Below, one piece after another: positions 34,390 to 43,701 of a stretch of 64,000 nt of DNA. Source of the stretch: Natrononativus amylolyticus. Lineage in GTDB: Archaea; Halobacteriota; Halobacteria; Halobacteriales; Natrialbaceae. The first letter of the stretch is position 1; each line of letters opens with the position of its first letter. The notes beneath the pieces are model-generated. The model did not search any database and had not been told where the DNA came from. It saw nothing but the letters and a program-made list of their open reading frames with translations. The position numbers and the translations under genes were made by a program. Where the stretch lies: positions 310,001 to 374,000 of the forward strand of contig NZ_CP101458.1 of NCBI RefSeq assembly GCF_024362525.1, written 5' to 3'.

Positions 34390-36360
34390 CTACTCCTCGA
34401 CCTGCTCGACGATCTCGTCGACGATCTCCGGATTACGCAGCGTGGAGGTGTCGCCCAGTTCGTTTCCGGAGGCGATGTCCTCGAGGAGCCGCCGCATGAT
34501 CTTTCCGGAGCGAGTCTTGGGGAGTTCGGGCGTGAAGATCACCTCCTCGGGGCGGGCGATCGGGCCGATGGCGTCTTCGACCTCCTCGACGATCCGGTCG
34601 GACATGGCGTCGGTGGGGTCCTGACCGTCCTCGAGGATCACGTAGGCGTAGACGGCCTCGCCCTTGAGGTCGTGGTCGCCGCCGACGACGGCGGCCTCGG
34701 CGACGCCTTCGGTGCCGACGATGGCGCTTTCGATCTCCATGGTCCCCAACCGATGGCCGGAGACGTTGATGACGTCGTCGACGCGCCCGAGGATGGTGAT
34801 GTAGCCGTCGTCGTCGATCTTCGCGCCGTCTTCGGGGAAGTAGACCCACTCGTCGGTCTCCTCGTCGGAGTACTCCTGCCAGTACTCAGAGAGGAACCGC
34901 TCGTCGTTCTGATAGAGGGTCCGCAGCATTCCCGGCCACGGTTTCTGTACCGTGAGATATCCGGCGTCTCCGGCCTCGACGTTCTCGCCGGCGGCGTCGA
35001 CGATCCGGGCGTCGATGCCGGGTAATGGGGGACCGGCGGAACCGGGTTTCATGGTGCCGATGCCGGGGAGGGTGGTGATCATCATGCCGCCGGTTTCGGT
35101 CTGCCACCAGGTGTCGACGATCGGGCACTCATCGCCGCCGATATGAGTGTAGTACCACTTCCAAGCGCGGGGGTTGATCGGCTCGCCGACGGTGCCGAGC
35201 AGTCTGAGCGAGGACAGGTCGTGTTTCTCGGGGTACTGACTGCCCCACTTCATGAACGCGCGGATCGCCGTCGGCGCGGTGTAGAAGATGTCCACGTCGT
35301 TCTTCTCGACGAGCTCCCAGAGGCGGTCGCGGTCGGGATAGTCGGGCGTCCCCTCGTACATCATCGTGGTGGTGCCGAGGGCGAGGGGACCGTAGACGAT
35401 GTAGGAATGACCGGTGATCCAGCCGATGTCGGCCGCACACCAGTAGGTGTCCTCGGGCTTGACGTCCAGCACCGCGTGTGAGGTCCAGGCGGCGTAGGCG
35501 AGGTAGCCGCCGGTCGTGTGTTTGACCCCCTTCGGCTGGCCCGTGGTGCCCGAAGTGTACATCAGGAACAGCATGTCCTCGGCGTCCCGGGAGACGGGGT
35601 CGACCGACGCCCCCTCGTGTTGCTCGACCAGCTCGCCGTAGTCGTGGGCACTATCCCCGAGGAAGTGTTTCAGCTCGTCGCCCAGCCGATCGACGACGAC
35701 TGAGGTGACGTCGTGGTCGACGCCTCGAACCCCCTTGTCGGCTTTCTCCTTGTGGTTCAGCGCGTCGCCGCGGCGGTAGTAGCCGTCGCAGGTCACCAGA
35801 TACTCGCTGTCGGCGGCGTTCATCCGCGTCGCCAGCGCATCCGCCGAAAAGCCCGCGAATACCACCGAGTGAGGGGCGCCGATCCGAGCGCAGGCGAGCA
35901 TCGCGACCGGTAACTCGGGGATCATCGGCAGGTACAGCGTCACGACGTCGTCCTCGCCGACGCCCAGGTCGCGCAGCGCGGCGGCGAACGCCTCGACTTC
36001 GTTCAACAGGTCGCCGTAGGTGTAGGTGCGCGTCTCGCCGAGTTCGCCCTCCCACTTGATCGCCGCGCGATTCTTCGCCCCGTTCTCGACGTGGCGGTCG
36101 AGACAGTTCGCTGAAGCGTTCAGCTCACCGCCGGTGAACCACTTGTAGAACGGCGCGTCGTCGTCCTCGAGCACCGTCTCGTACTCACGATCCCAGGAGA
36201 GCAGGTCGGCGGCCCCCTCCCAGCACTCCGGCCAGTTCTCCTCGAACTCCTCGTAGATCCCCGGATCGGAGACGTTCGCCTGCTCGACGAACGACTCCGG
36301 GGGGTCGAACGACTCCTGTTCTTCCAGTCGTGCCTCCAGTCCGACGTCCTCCTCTGACAT
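34390..36360 (-). CDS. acs: Acetyl-CoA synthetase (AMP-forming), copy 1
   Basis: This 656-residue acyl-adenylate-forming enzyme has the full length of Acs and the AMP-binding P-loop YTSGTTGQPKGVKHTTGGY. WWQTETGGMM, the hinge GRVDDVINVSGHRLGTMEIE and the catalytic Lys in KTRSGKIMRR (the Pat-type acetylation site) are present. It converts acetate, ATP and CoA to acetyl-CoA. The ATG at 36360 is preceded by a TATA-like GTTTACTA (about 36390-36397). A second copy lies 2.3 kb upstream beyond a Bat-type regulator. Confidence 0.95.
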   Translation of the reverse strand: MSEEDVGLEARLEEQESFDPPESFVEQANVSDPGIYEEFEENWPECWEGAADLLSWDREYETVLEDDDAPFYKWFTGGELNASANCLDRHVENGAKNRAAIKWEGELGETRTYTYGDLLNEVEAFAAALRDLGVGEDDVVTLYLPMIPELPVAMLACARIGAPHSVVFAGFSADALATRMNAADSEYLVTCDGYYRRGDALNHKEKADKGVRGVDHDVTSVVVDRLGDELKHFLGDSAHDYGELVEQHEGASVDPVSRDAEDMLFLMYTSGTTGQPKGVKHTTGGYLAYAAWTSHAVLDVKPEDTYWCAADIGWITGHSYIVYGPLALGTTTMMYEGTPDYPDRDRLWELVEKNDVDIFYTAPTAIRAFMKWGSQYPEKHDLSSLRLLGTVGEPINPRAWKWYYTHIGGDECPIVDTWWQTETGGMMITTLPGIGTMKPGSAGPPLPGIDARIVDAAGENVEAGDAGYLTVQKPWPGMLRTLYQNDERFLSEYWQEYSDEETDEWVYFPEDGAKIDDDGYITILGRVDDVINVSGHRLGTMEIESAIVGTEGVAEAAVVGGDHDLKGEAVYAYVILEDGQDPTDAMSDRIVEEVEDAIGPIARPEEVIFTPELPKTRSGKIMRRLLEDIASGNELGDTSTLRNPEIVDEIVEQVEE

Positions 36361-36569
36361 GGTACACACACTCAATGTAGAATAGTGGTAGTAAACACCG
36401 AATCTAGGTGTACAAAACCAGTCGCGGTATGCTTCCGACACGATCTATTCTCGTGGAGAGTTCGCGCCGCAGTATCGCGTTTTCGCGTCCTCGAGGCGAC
36501 TCCTCTCGCCCGGTCCTCTAGCACCCCACGCGTGGTCCACAACGCTGGGGCCTGACGACCCCGCAGCAC
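36361..36569. promoter_or_regulatory. Upstream region of acs1
   Basis: The 209-bp gap between the regulator and acs1 is AT-richer near acs1. It contains a TATA-like element about 27 nt before the acs1 region and no gene. It is the expected place for regulator binding. Confidence 0.5.
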
Positions 36570-38441
36570 TTACCCTCGAGTCCTCGAGTCGACGGCCTCG
36601 TCGTCGAAGAACGTCCGCAACAGCTCGTGTTGGCCCTTCCGGAGGTGGCTGTGCAGCGTCGGTGAGGAGATCCCCATTGCGTCCGCGAGCTCCTCGGCCG
36701 TGCTCTCGCGGGGCCAGTCGTAGTAGCCGCCGAAGTACGCCGCTCGCAGGGTCGTCTCCTGTCGATCCGTCAGCCGCTCCTCGAGGCCGGCCCGGAACTC
36801 GCGGGCGGTCTGGACGGTGCGCTCGACCTCGCGTTTGCCGCGCAGTTCCGAGGTGGGAAAGACCGATCGCAGCCCGCCGACGATCGTTCGGAGGTCGGCG
36901 TCGGCGGCACACTCCGCGGTGATCGTCGCGATGCCGTCGTCGACGACGGCGTCGGTGACCGTCACGCCGTACTCCGAGAGCGTGAGCGTCGGCGAGGAGC
37001 CCTCGACGACGAACTCGACGCGCCAGCCACCCTCGTACGTCTCGATCAGTCGGCAGTCGTCGATTCCCGTATCGGCTTCGGCGAGGTCGAACACGTCCGC
37101 TGGCGGGGCTCCCGAGAGGGACACGTAGTACAGCTGAGTCGTCTCCGACACCGAGACGAGCGAGTCGAGTTCGAACCGACAGCCGAGTCGGCTCGAGGCG
37201 TCGACGAAGAACGAGCGGTCGTCGCGGACCGTAAACTCGAGTTCGAGCAGCGTATCCGACAGCAACAGAGTTCGCCGGCGGACGGCCGCGATCGCGTGTC
37301 CGAGCTGTCGACCGACGGTCTCGAGGCGGTCGCGCTCGGGTGGGGAAAACGCCCCGTCGCGGTCGGTGACGACCGAGAGGGTTCCGTAAACGGTGTCGCC
37401 GTACCCGATCGGCACTCTCGCGAGCGCCCCTTCGAACCGGTCACCGCCGACCTCGCCGCCGACGGCCCCCTCGACGGTGATCGAGGCGGGTACGGATTCG
37501 GATCGGGCGGCCGGCGGTCGTGGCTCGCCCTCGGGGTCGGGGTCGGCGCTCTCCGATTCGTCGCCGGTCGCGTCCTCGAGGCGGTCGATCTCTGCGGCCG
37601 CGATGCCGGCTGCGGTTCGCCACTCTCGTGGCCGACGTCGGGAGCGCGCGGGACCGGACGTCCGCTCGATCCAGGCCGCCTCGTAGGCGGTGCTGTCGGC
37701 CAGCACCTCGCAGGCGCCGGTCTCGAGCTCCTCGTGGCTCGAGGCCTCGAGGACGATATCGGTGATCGCCTGCTGGTAGCCGGCCGGGCCGGAGTGTGGG
37801 TCTTCGCCGGTCTCCCCGGGCCGATCGTCACCCGCGCTCGCGCCCGATCGCGTCGTTCGAGACGCGCCGTCTTCGACCGCGGCGAAGGCGGCGACGATCT
37901 CCGCGTCGGTGGGCTCCGGGAGGTACGGCTCGAGCGCCTCGAAGCTCCGCCAGCCGCCGACGGCCTTCACGACCCGGGGGTTGATCCCGTCGTCGACGAG
38001 CGCGGTGCGGGCGAAAAACCGCCGCAGGTCGCTCGTCGAGACCGCCCCGAGGCCGGGGTCGTCGAACCGGTCGCTCGCACGGTCGGCGACGGCGGCCGCG
38101 AGCATCTGGAGCCGCCGCGGAGTGACGTCGAAGACCCGCTCGTCGGCCCCGATGTCGTTGCTCCGAACGTACCGGCGCAGCTCCCGCTCGAGGGTCGCGG
38201 GGAGGTACGCCCGTCGGGAGCGGCCGCCGTCGCTCGAGGGGACGACGAGGAGATACCGCGCGGGCTCGCTGCTCGCCTCGACGACGGCGGACGGGGTCAG
38301 CCGCGCGAGTTCCGCGGGACGGAGCCCGACTTCGCCGCAGAGCCGGACGACGAGCGCCTCGCGGTACGTTTCCGCGGCGTCGAGGAGACGGTCGTACCGC
38401 GGCCGGGTGAGTCGGTCGGCGTCGGACGCCTCGCGTACCAT
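36570..38441 (-). CDS. Bat-type HTH_10 regulator with N-terminal tyrosine-recombinase-like and GAF domains
   Basis: This 623-residue protein has three parts. Residues about 10-180 resemble a phage-integrase catalytic domain: R41 in GLRPAEL, S137-D-L-R140 in place of HxLR, W164 and Y173 spaced nine apart as in recombinases. Residues about 215-400 are GAF-like. Residues about 410-620 are a bacterio-opsin-activator domain with C-terminal HTH_10 (LTDRQETTLRAAYFGGYYDW). With box II His replaced by Ser it may bind DNA without recombining. The TATA ACTATATA (38466-38473) gives a leaderless start at 38441. It sits between two acs genes, so acetate control is likely. Confidence 0.88.
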   Translation of the reverse strand: MVREASDADRLTRPRYDRLLDAAETYREALVVRLCGEVGLRPAELARLTPSAVVEASSEPARYLLVVPSSDGGRSRRAYLPATLERELRRYVRSNDIGADERVFDVTPRRLQMLAAAVADRASDRFDDPGLGAVSTSDLRRFFARTALVDDGINPRVVKAVGGWRSFEALEPYLPEPTDAEIVAAFAAVEDGASRTTRSGASAGDDRPGETGEDPHSGPAGYQQAITDIVLEASSHEELETGACEVLADSTAYEAAWIERTSGPARSRRRPREWRTAAGIAAAEIDRLEDATGDESESADPDPEGEPRPPAARSESVPASITVEGAVGGEVGGDRFEGALARVPIGYGDTVYGTLSVVTDRDGAFSPPERDRLETVGRQLGHAIAAVRRRTLLLSDTLLELEFTVRDDRSFFVDASSRLGCRFELDSLVSVSETTQLYYVSLSGAPPADVFDLAEADTGIDDCRLIETYEGGWRVEFVVEGSSPTLTLSEYGVTVTDAVVDDGIATITAECAADADLRTIVGGLRSVFPTSELRGKREVERTVQTAREFRAGLEERLTDRQETTLRAAYFGGYYDWPRESTAEELADAMGISSPTLHSHLRKGQHELLRTFFDDEAVDSRTRG

Positions 38442-38465
38442 CGTTCGTACACTCCGGAACCGCGA

Positions 38466-38473
38466 ATATATAG
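38466..38473 (-). promoter_or_regulatory. TATA box of the Bat-type regulator
   Basis: On the minus strand the sequence reads CTATATAT, about 27 nt before the ATG at 38441. It predicts a leaderless mRNA. Confidence 0.65.
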
Positions 38474-38546
38474 TAACAACTGAAACGGGTTACACACTGC
38501 TCGCACGCGACGCCCGAAACCGGCGCGGTGGGGCGGCTTCGGGCGA

Positions 38547-38607
38547 GCCTGCGCGAGCAGGCGTGTACTGATTTTCAGTGGCTACGATAGTGCTGTCGTC
38601 CCGACAG
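38547..38607. terminator. Two hairpins between acs2 and the regulator
   Basis: The first is GCCTGC-GCGA-GCAGGC (38547-38562), with a GNRA-type loop. The second is CTGTCG-TCC-CGACAG (38593-38607). Both lie downstream of acs2 on its strand, within the 255-bp gap that precedes the regulator. They could end the acs2 transcript or shape the regulator's promoter region. Confidence 0.4.
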
Positions 38608-38696
38608 ACACGGACACAGAACCGTCGAGAGCCGCCGTCTGTCGCGCCCGCGACCGTTTCGTGATCGCTGAATGTGCGAAATTCGTCCGAACCGGC

Positions 38697-40673
38697 TCAC
38701 TCCCCCCGGATCGTCGCCCGAAGCTCGCCGACGATCTCGGGGTTGCGAAGCGCGCTCGTGTCTCCGAGCTCCTGGCCGTTCGTGACGTCCTCGAGGAGCC
38801 GTCGCATGATCTTGCCGGAGCGGGTCTTCGGAAGCTCGGGTGTGAAGACGACCTCCTCGGGGCGGGCGATCGGCCCGATCGCTCGCTCGACCCTCGAGAC
38901 GATCGCCTCCCGGATCGCGTCAGCGGGGTCGACGTCGCGCTCGAGGCTCACGTAGGCGTAGATTTCGCCGTCGCCGGCTCCCGTCGTGCTGGCGACGACG
39001 GCAGCTTCGGCGACGCCGCCGGCATCGAGGATGGCGCTCTCGATCTCCATCGTACTCAGCCGGTGTCCGGAGACGGTGATGACGTCGTCGACGCGCCCGA
39101 GAACGGTGACGTAGCCGTCGTCGTCGATGCGGGCGGCGTCGCCGCTGAAGTAGACCCAGCGGTCGTCCTCGGGGTCGGAGAAGCGCCGCCAGTACTCGTC
39201 GAGAAACCGGTCGTCGCCGTCGTACAGCGTCCGCGCCATCCCCGGCCAGGGTTTCTGGAGTGTCAGGTAGCCCGCGTCTCCGGCCTCGACCTCATCGCCG
39301 GCGGCGTCGACCACCCGCGCGTCGATGCCGGGCAGCGGCGGACCGGCGGCGCCGGGTTTCATGTCGTCGATGCCGGGCAGCGTCGAGACGACGACGCCGC
39401 CGGTTTCGGTCTGCCACCAGGTGTCGACGACCGGGCACGTCCCGCCGCCGACGTGCTTGTGGTACCACTCCCAGGCGCGGGGGTTGATCGGCTCGCCGAC
39501 GGTGCCGAGCAGCCGCAGCGACGACAGATCGTGGCGCTCGGGGTACTGACTGCCCCACTTCGTGAACGCGCGGATCGCCGTCGGCGCGGTGTAGAAGACG
39601 TCGACGGCGTTTCGCTCGAGGAGTTCCCAGAGGCGGTCGCGGTCGGGATAGTCGGGCGTCCCTTCGTACATCATCGTCGTTGTGCCGAGGGCGAGGGGGC
39701 CGTAAACGATGTAGGTGTGGCCGGTGATCCAGCCGATGTCGGCCGCACACCAGTAGGTGTCCTCGGGCTTGACGTCCAGCACCGCGTGTGAGGTCCAGGC
39801 GGCGTAGGCGAGGTAGCCGCCGGTCGTGTGGACGACCCCTTTCGGCTGGCCCGTGGTGCCCGAAGTGTACATCAGGAACAGCATGTCCTCGGCGTCCCGG
39901 GAAACGGGATCGACCGTCTCCCCGGCGTGTGCGTCTCGCACCGCGTCGTAGTCGCACTCGTCGTCGCCGACGACGTGCGGGAGCTCCTTGCCGAGGCGGT
40001 CGACGACGACGGTCCGGACGCCCTGGTCGACCGCCAGACGGGCGTTGTCGGCCTTGCTCTTCTGATTGAAGGCGTCGCCGCGGCGGTAGTAGCCGTCGCA
40101 AGTGACGAGGTACTCGCTGTCGGCGGCGTTCATCCGGGTTGCGAGGGCGTCCGCCGAAAAGCCCGCGAACACCACCGAGTGGGGTGCCCCGATGCGGGCA
40201 CAGGCGAGCATCGCGACCGGTAACTCCGGGATCATCGGCAGGTACAGCGTCACGACGTCGTCCTCGCCGACGCCCAGGTCTCGCAGCGCGGCGGCGAACT
40301 CGTTGACCTCGACGTACAGCTCGCGGTAGGTGTACGTCCGGGATTCGCCCTGCTTTCCCCCCCACCTGATCGCGGCGTGGTTCTTCCGGCCGGCCTCGAG
40401 GTGCCGGTCGAGGCAGTTGTACGAGGCGTTCAGCTCACCACCGGTGAACCACCGGTAGAAGGGGGCGTCCTCGTCCTCGAGTACGGTGTCGTACGCCCGG
40501 TCCCACGCGAGCAGCGCGGCCGCTCGCTCCCAGCAGTCGGGCCAGTTCTCCTCGAACGCCTCGTACCGTTCGGCGTCGGCGGCGTTCGCCCGTTCGACGA
40601 ACGCCGGCGGCGGGCGGCGACGCGCTCCGATCGGGTCGTCCCGGCCGCGGCCCCACCCGTTCCGGTCGACCAT
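38697..40673 (-). CDS. acs: Acetyl-CoA synthetase (AMP-forming), copy 2
   Basis: This 658-residue paralogue of the acs at 34390-36360 has the same motif set: YTSGTTGQPKGVVHTTGGY, WWQTETGGVV, GRVDDVITVSGHRLSTMEIE and KTRSGKIMRR. It shares a tract of 110 identical bases with copy 1 (39721-39830 against 35411-35520) amid otherwise divergent sequence. This suggests gene conversion. TATA-like AATAAAC (40703-40709) is about 30 nt from the ATG at 40673. The difference in substrate or regulation from copy 1 cannot be read. Confidence 0.94.
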   Translation of the reverse strand: MVDRNGWGRGRDDPIGARRRPPPAFVERANAADAERYEAFEENWPDCWERAAALLAWDRAYDTVLEDEDAPFYRWFTGGELNASYNCLDRHLEAGRKNHAAIRWGGKQGESRTYTYRELYVEVNEFAAALRDLGVGEDDVVTLYLPMIPELPVAMLACARIGAPHSVVFAGFSADALATRMNAADSEYLVTCDGYYRRGDAFNQKSKADNARLAVDQGVRTVVVDRLGKELPHVVGDDECDYDAVRDAHAGETVDPVSRDAEDMLFLMYTSGTTGQPKGVVHTTGGYLAYAAWTSHAVLDVKPEDTYWCAADIGWITGHTYIVYGPLALGTTTMMYEGTPDYPDRDRLWELLERNAVDVFYTAPTAIRAFTKWGSQYPERHDLSSLRLLGTVGEPINPRAWEWYHKHVGGGTCPVVDTWWQTETGGVVVSTLPGIDDMKPGAAGPPLPGIDARVVDAAGDEVEAGDAGYLTLQKPWPGMARTLYDGDDRFLDEYWRRFSDPEDDRWVYFSGDAARIDDDGYVTVLGRVDDVITVSGHRLSTMEIESAILDAGGVAEAAVVASTTGAGDGEIYAYVSLERDVDPADAIREAIVSRVERAIGPIARPEEVVFTPELPKTRSGKIMRRLLEDVTNGQELGDTSALRNPEIVGELRATIRGE

Positions 40674-40763
40674 CTATGGTTCGAACCGAGGGAAGTGACA
40701 CGAATAAACGTTGCTCCGGTGACCGAAAGTCGGCCGGGAGTCCGTAGCGCTGGCCCGGTCGTC

Positions 40764-41096
40764 TCAGGCCGTCACGTCGGTTCTGGCCTCGCAGGTCCGG
40801 TTCTGTGCCCGGAGCTCGGCGACGGCGGTGTACGTCCCCTCCTGGGGGTCGTCCCAGCTCCCCTCGTAGCGCGCCTCTTCGCCGGGGCCGACGGTTTCGG
40901 AGCTGATCACCTGTGCGAACATCCGGCCGTCGGTGAACCGCCAGACCTCGCGCCCCTCGTCCTCGAGGACGAACTCGGCCTTGCAGCTGTCGGAAAACTG
41001 CAGTTCGACCGGCTCGTCGCCGGTGTTCGTTACCGTGAACGCGAACCGCACCTGGCCGTCCGTGGCCGTCGCGTCGAGTGATCCCTCGAGCGTCAT
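40764..41096 (-). CDS. BsuPI-domain protein (intracellular proteinase inhibitor-like)
   Basis: This 110-residue all-beta protein resembles the BsuPI domain of bacterial intracellular proteinase inhibitor. It has the Ig-like pattern VRFAFTVTNTGDEPVELQF, SCKAEFVLED and a C-terminal GTYTAVAELRAQNRTC. There is no signal peptide. It lies just 72 bp from a subtilisin-like protease gene transcribed in the same direction, so an inhibitor or chaperone role toward that enzyme is tempting but unproven. Confidence 0.8.
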   Translation of the reverse strand: MTLEGSLDATATDGQVRFAFTVTNTGDEPVELQFSDSCKAEFVLEDEGREVWRFTDGRMFAQVISSETVGPGEEARYEGSWDDPQEGTYTAVAELRAQNRTCEARTDVTA

Positions 41097-41168
41097 GCCT
41101 GACCCTTTGCCGTGGGCACGAATAGGTGTTGTTCCGGCACTCGAGTGTGCCGTCGGCGGGCGTCGGTC

Positions 41169-42341
41169 CTACAGGTCGAGCGCGTCGTCGACGCGGAGGA
41201 GGCCGTGTCCCTGCTCGTTCTCCTCGAGGCCGATGTCCTCGGCGCTCTCGTGGAGTCGGTCGCGGGCCGCCTCGTGATCGTAGCCGTTCGCCATCAACTG
41301 GCCGGCGGCGCCGGCGACGTGCGGGCAGGCCATCGAGGTCCCCGAAAAGGTGTCGTAGCCGCCGGCGACCGTCGAGTAGACGTCCTCGCCCGGCGCAGCG
41401 AGTTCGATCTCCGGACCGGTCGAGGAGAAAGAGGCGAGCGAGTCGTCCTCACTGGTCGCGCTGACGGCGACGACCTCGGGCTCTGCGGCGGGGTAGCTCA
41501 CGCAGTCGGTACACGGCCCGTCGTTGCCTGCGGCTGCGACCAGGAAGACGCCGCGCTCGTGGGCGTAGCTGACCGCGTCGGAGACGGCGTCGGACTGGCC
41601 GCCCCCGAGACTCATGCTGCAGACGTCCCAGCCCTGGTCGGCGGTGTACTCGATCCCGGCGGCGATGTCGGACATCGAACCGGAGCCGAGGCAGTCGAGC
41701 ACCTTCACGGCGTGCAACGTCGCCTGCGTCGAGACGCCGACGACGCCGACGCCGTCGTCCGGCGCGACCGCGGTCCCGGCGCAGTGGGTCCCGTGGTCGT
41801 TGTCGTCGTCCCACGACTCGTTGCAGTCGTTGCCGTTGCCACCGAGAAAACAGGTGAGGCCGCCACAGCCGGTGAACGACTCGCCCTCGCCGAGTACGTC
41901 CTGAAGGGCCTCGTGCGTCGAGTCGATCCCGGTGTCGAGGATCGCGATGTGTGCCCCCTCGCCCGTCTCGTCCGCGTCGTGTGCCGTCGGCGCGCCGACC
42001 CGGTCGACGCCCCACGGCGTCGTCTGTTCGAGTGCGTGCATCTCGCCGTTCTCCTCGACGTAGCGGACGTTCGGGTTCCGCCTGAGTCCCGAGACCGCCT
42101 GTTCGGGAACCGTCATCGTCAGCGCGTCGAAGGCGAACTCGCGACGGACGTCCGTCGCCGCGTCGACCGCAGCCTGCCGCCCTCGTTCGTTGGCGAAGCC
42201 GACGTTCACCTCGAGGCGGTCCCCGGACTCTGCCGCCGCGAGGCCGGTGGCGCCCAGACCGGCCACCGCGCCGGTCGTCGCTCGGAGAACCGATCGTCGG
42301 GTCGTGTGCGAACCGCCGTTACCTGTGGTATCGTTTGTCAT
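41169..42341 (-). CDS. Secreted subtilisin-like serine protease (halolysin type)
   Basis: An S8 protease of 390 residues, or 397 from ATG 42362. It has a Tat signal (HTTRRSVLRATTG), an I9-type propeptide (about 45-105) and a catalytic domain with Asp in AILDTGIDSTHE, His in NDHGTHCAGT and Ser in SGTSMACPHVAG. Several Cys pairs may form disulfides. It lacks the C-terminal extension of classic halolysins. The TATA CTATTAAT (about 42367-42374) places transcription start at the ATG at 42341, which I prefer over the outer ATG. The BsuPI gene follows downstream. Confidence 0.93.
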   Translation of the reverse strand: MTNDTTGNGGSHTTRRSVLRATTGAVAGLGATGLAAAESGDRLEVNVGFANERGRQAAVDAATDVRREFAFDALTMTVPEQAVSGLRRNPNVRYVEENGEMHALEQTTPWGVDRVGAPTAHDADETGEGAHIAILDTGIDSTHEALQDVLGEGESFTGCGGLTCFLGGNGNDCNESWDDDNDHGTHCAGTAVAPDDGVGVVGVSTQATLHAVKVLDCLGSGSMSDIAAGIEYTADQGWDVCSMSLGGGQSDAVSDAVSYAHERGVFLVAAAGNDGPCTDCVSYPAAEPEVVAVSATSEDDSLASFSSTGPEIELAAPGEDVYSTVAGGYDTFSGTSMACPHVAGAAGQLMANGYDHEAARDRLHESAEDIGLEENEQGHGLLRVDDALDL

Positions 42342-42486
42342 CCGGCCATCGGTAATTTCCATAGTGAATTAATAGTTTTGATGGACAGTCAGAGAGTGCA
42401 GACGGTCAACACGAACTGGGTATCGACGCGCCACCGTCCGCGGGCCGAACGGCACGCCTATCACCGCGCCGACCGTACGCCGTCGC

Positions 42487-43239
42487 GTGCAGATCGTCGG
42501 CTACGAACCGAGCGGCGTCGGCCCCGCGCTTCTCCTCAGCGACGGGGGCGACGTGACGCGCCGTCCCCTCGAGGCCGGCGATCGACTCTCCTACGCGCTC
42601 GACGCTCGCCACTGCGCCGGCGTGATCGACGAGGACGGCCACCGCCGCTGTGACCGGCCGACCGCGCCCTACTGCGACGACCACGCGAGCACCTGGGTCT
42701 GCGCCCGCTGTACCGGCACCTGCCTGAAAGACGAGATGGACTGCTACGAGGAGCACGCGGTCTACCTCGCGGCGTTCGCCCCCGACACGTTCAAAGTCGG
42801 CGTCACCAAGCTGTGGCGCCTCGAGACCCGCCTGCGCGAACAGGGAGCCGACCGCGCGGCACACGTTCACACCGTCTCGAACGGCCGCATCGCCCGCGAA
42901 CTCGAGGCCGAGATCGCCGAACGACTGGTCGACCGGGTGCGAACGCCGACGAAGGTCGACGCCCTCGCCGAACGGGTCGACGCCGACGCCTGGGAGGCGC
43001 TGCTCGCCGAGTTCGACGTCATCGAGCGCTTTTCGTTCGACTACGGGCTCTCATTCGACTCTCGGCCCGTCCAGGAGACGATCGCGAGCGGCACCGTCGT
43101 CGGCGTCGTCGGTCGGCTGCTCGTCCTCGAGCGCGGCAACACCGACTACGCCGTCGACATGCGCGACCTGGTGGGCTACGATCTCGAGCGCGGCGACACG
43201 GGTCGGCGTCTCCAGTCGTCGCTGGCCGCTTTCGAGTGA
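42487..43239 (+). CDS. DUF2797 zinc/GIY-YIG-like protein
   Basis: This 250-residue protein has Cys/His clusters suggesting zinc (CAGVIDEDGHRRCDRPTAPY, then CDDHASTWVCARCTG). A middle segment YLAAFAPDTFKVGVTKLWR resembles GIY-YIG-type nuclease strands, as in the DUF2797 family. The function is unknown. It starts at GTG 42487. Confidence 0.78.
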   Translation: MQIVGYEPSGVGPALLLSDGGDVTRRPLEAGDRLSYALDARHCAGVIDEDGHRRCDRPTAPYCDDHASTWVCARCTGTCLKDEMDCYEEHAVYLAAFAPDTFKVGVTKLWRLETRLREQGADRAAHVHTVSNGRIARELEAEIAERLVDRVRTPTKVDALAERVDADAWEALLAEFDVIERFSFDYGLSFDSRPVQETIASGTVVGVVGRLLVLERGNTDYAVDMRDLVGYDLERGDTGRRLQSSLAAFE

Positions 43240-43326
43240 GTCCCTCGCCGGCCGATTCGCTCGCCGTACCGGCAGCTAACGCCCGACATGGCAACCCTTT
43301 TCCGCGCCGCTACTGAAGCCGAACGC

Positions 43327-43677
43327 ATGGTCGACGAGCACGACAACGACGCCGACGACGGCGAGGAGGGAGAGGAGAAATCGTTCCGCGAGCGAGTCGA
43401 GGAGATCCGCGAGAAGCGCGCCGAGGAAGGAGAGGGTGAGGCCCCCGAGAGCCCATTCGGGGGCGGTGGCGGTCCCGGCGGCCCCGGCATGGGCGGCAAC
43501 CCGTTCGCCCAGATGATGGGCGGTATGATGGGCGGCGGCCCCGGTGGGCCCGGCGGCGCCGGCGGCGAGGCGGGCAACGAGGAACTCGTCCGCGAGGTCC
43601 GCCAGCTTCGAGACGAGATGCGCGATCAGACCCGTGCGCTCAAGCGAATCGCCGACGCGCTCGAAGACGACGACTAG
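43327..43677 (+). CDS. Small acidic protein with Gly/Met-rich middle
   Basis: This 116-residue protein has a charged N-terminus, a low-complexity Gly/Pro/Met segment (about 45-80) and a C-terminal helix with heptads (EVRQLRDEMRDQTRALKRI) that may be a coiled coil. ATG 43327 is preferred to the upstream ATG at 43288. I do not recognise a function. Confidence 0.72.
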   Translation: MVDEHDNDADDGEEGEEKSFRERVEEIREKRAEEGEGEAPESPFGGGGGPGGPGMGGNPFAQMMGGMMGGGPGGPGGAGGEAGNEELVREVRQLRDEMRDQTRALKRIADALEDDD

Positions 43678-43701
43678 ATCCCGGTCGCTTTTCGTTCGGT
43701 T

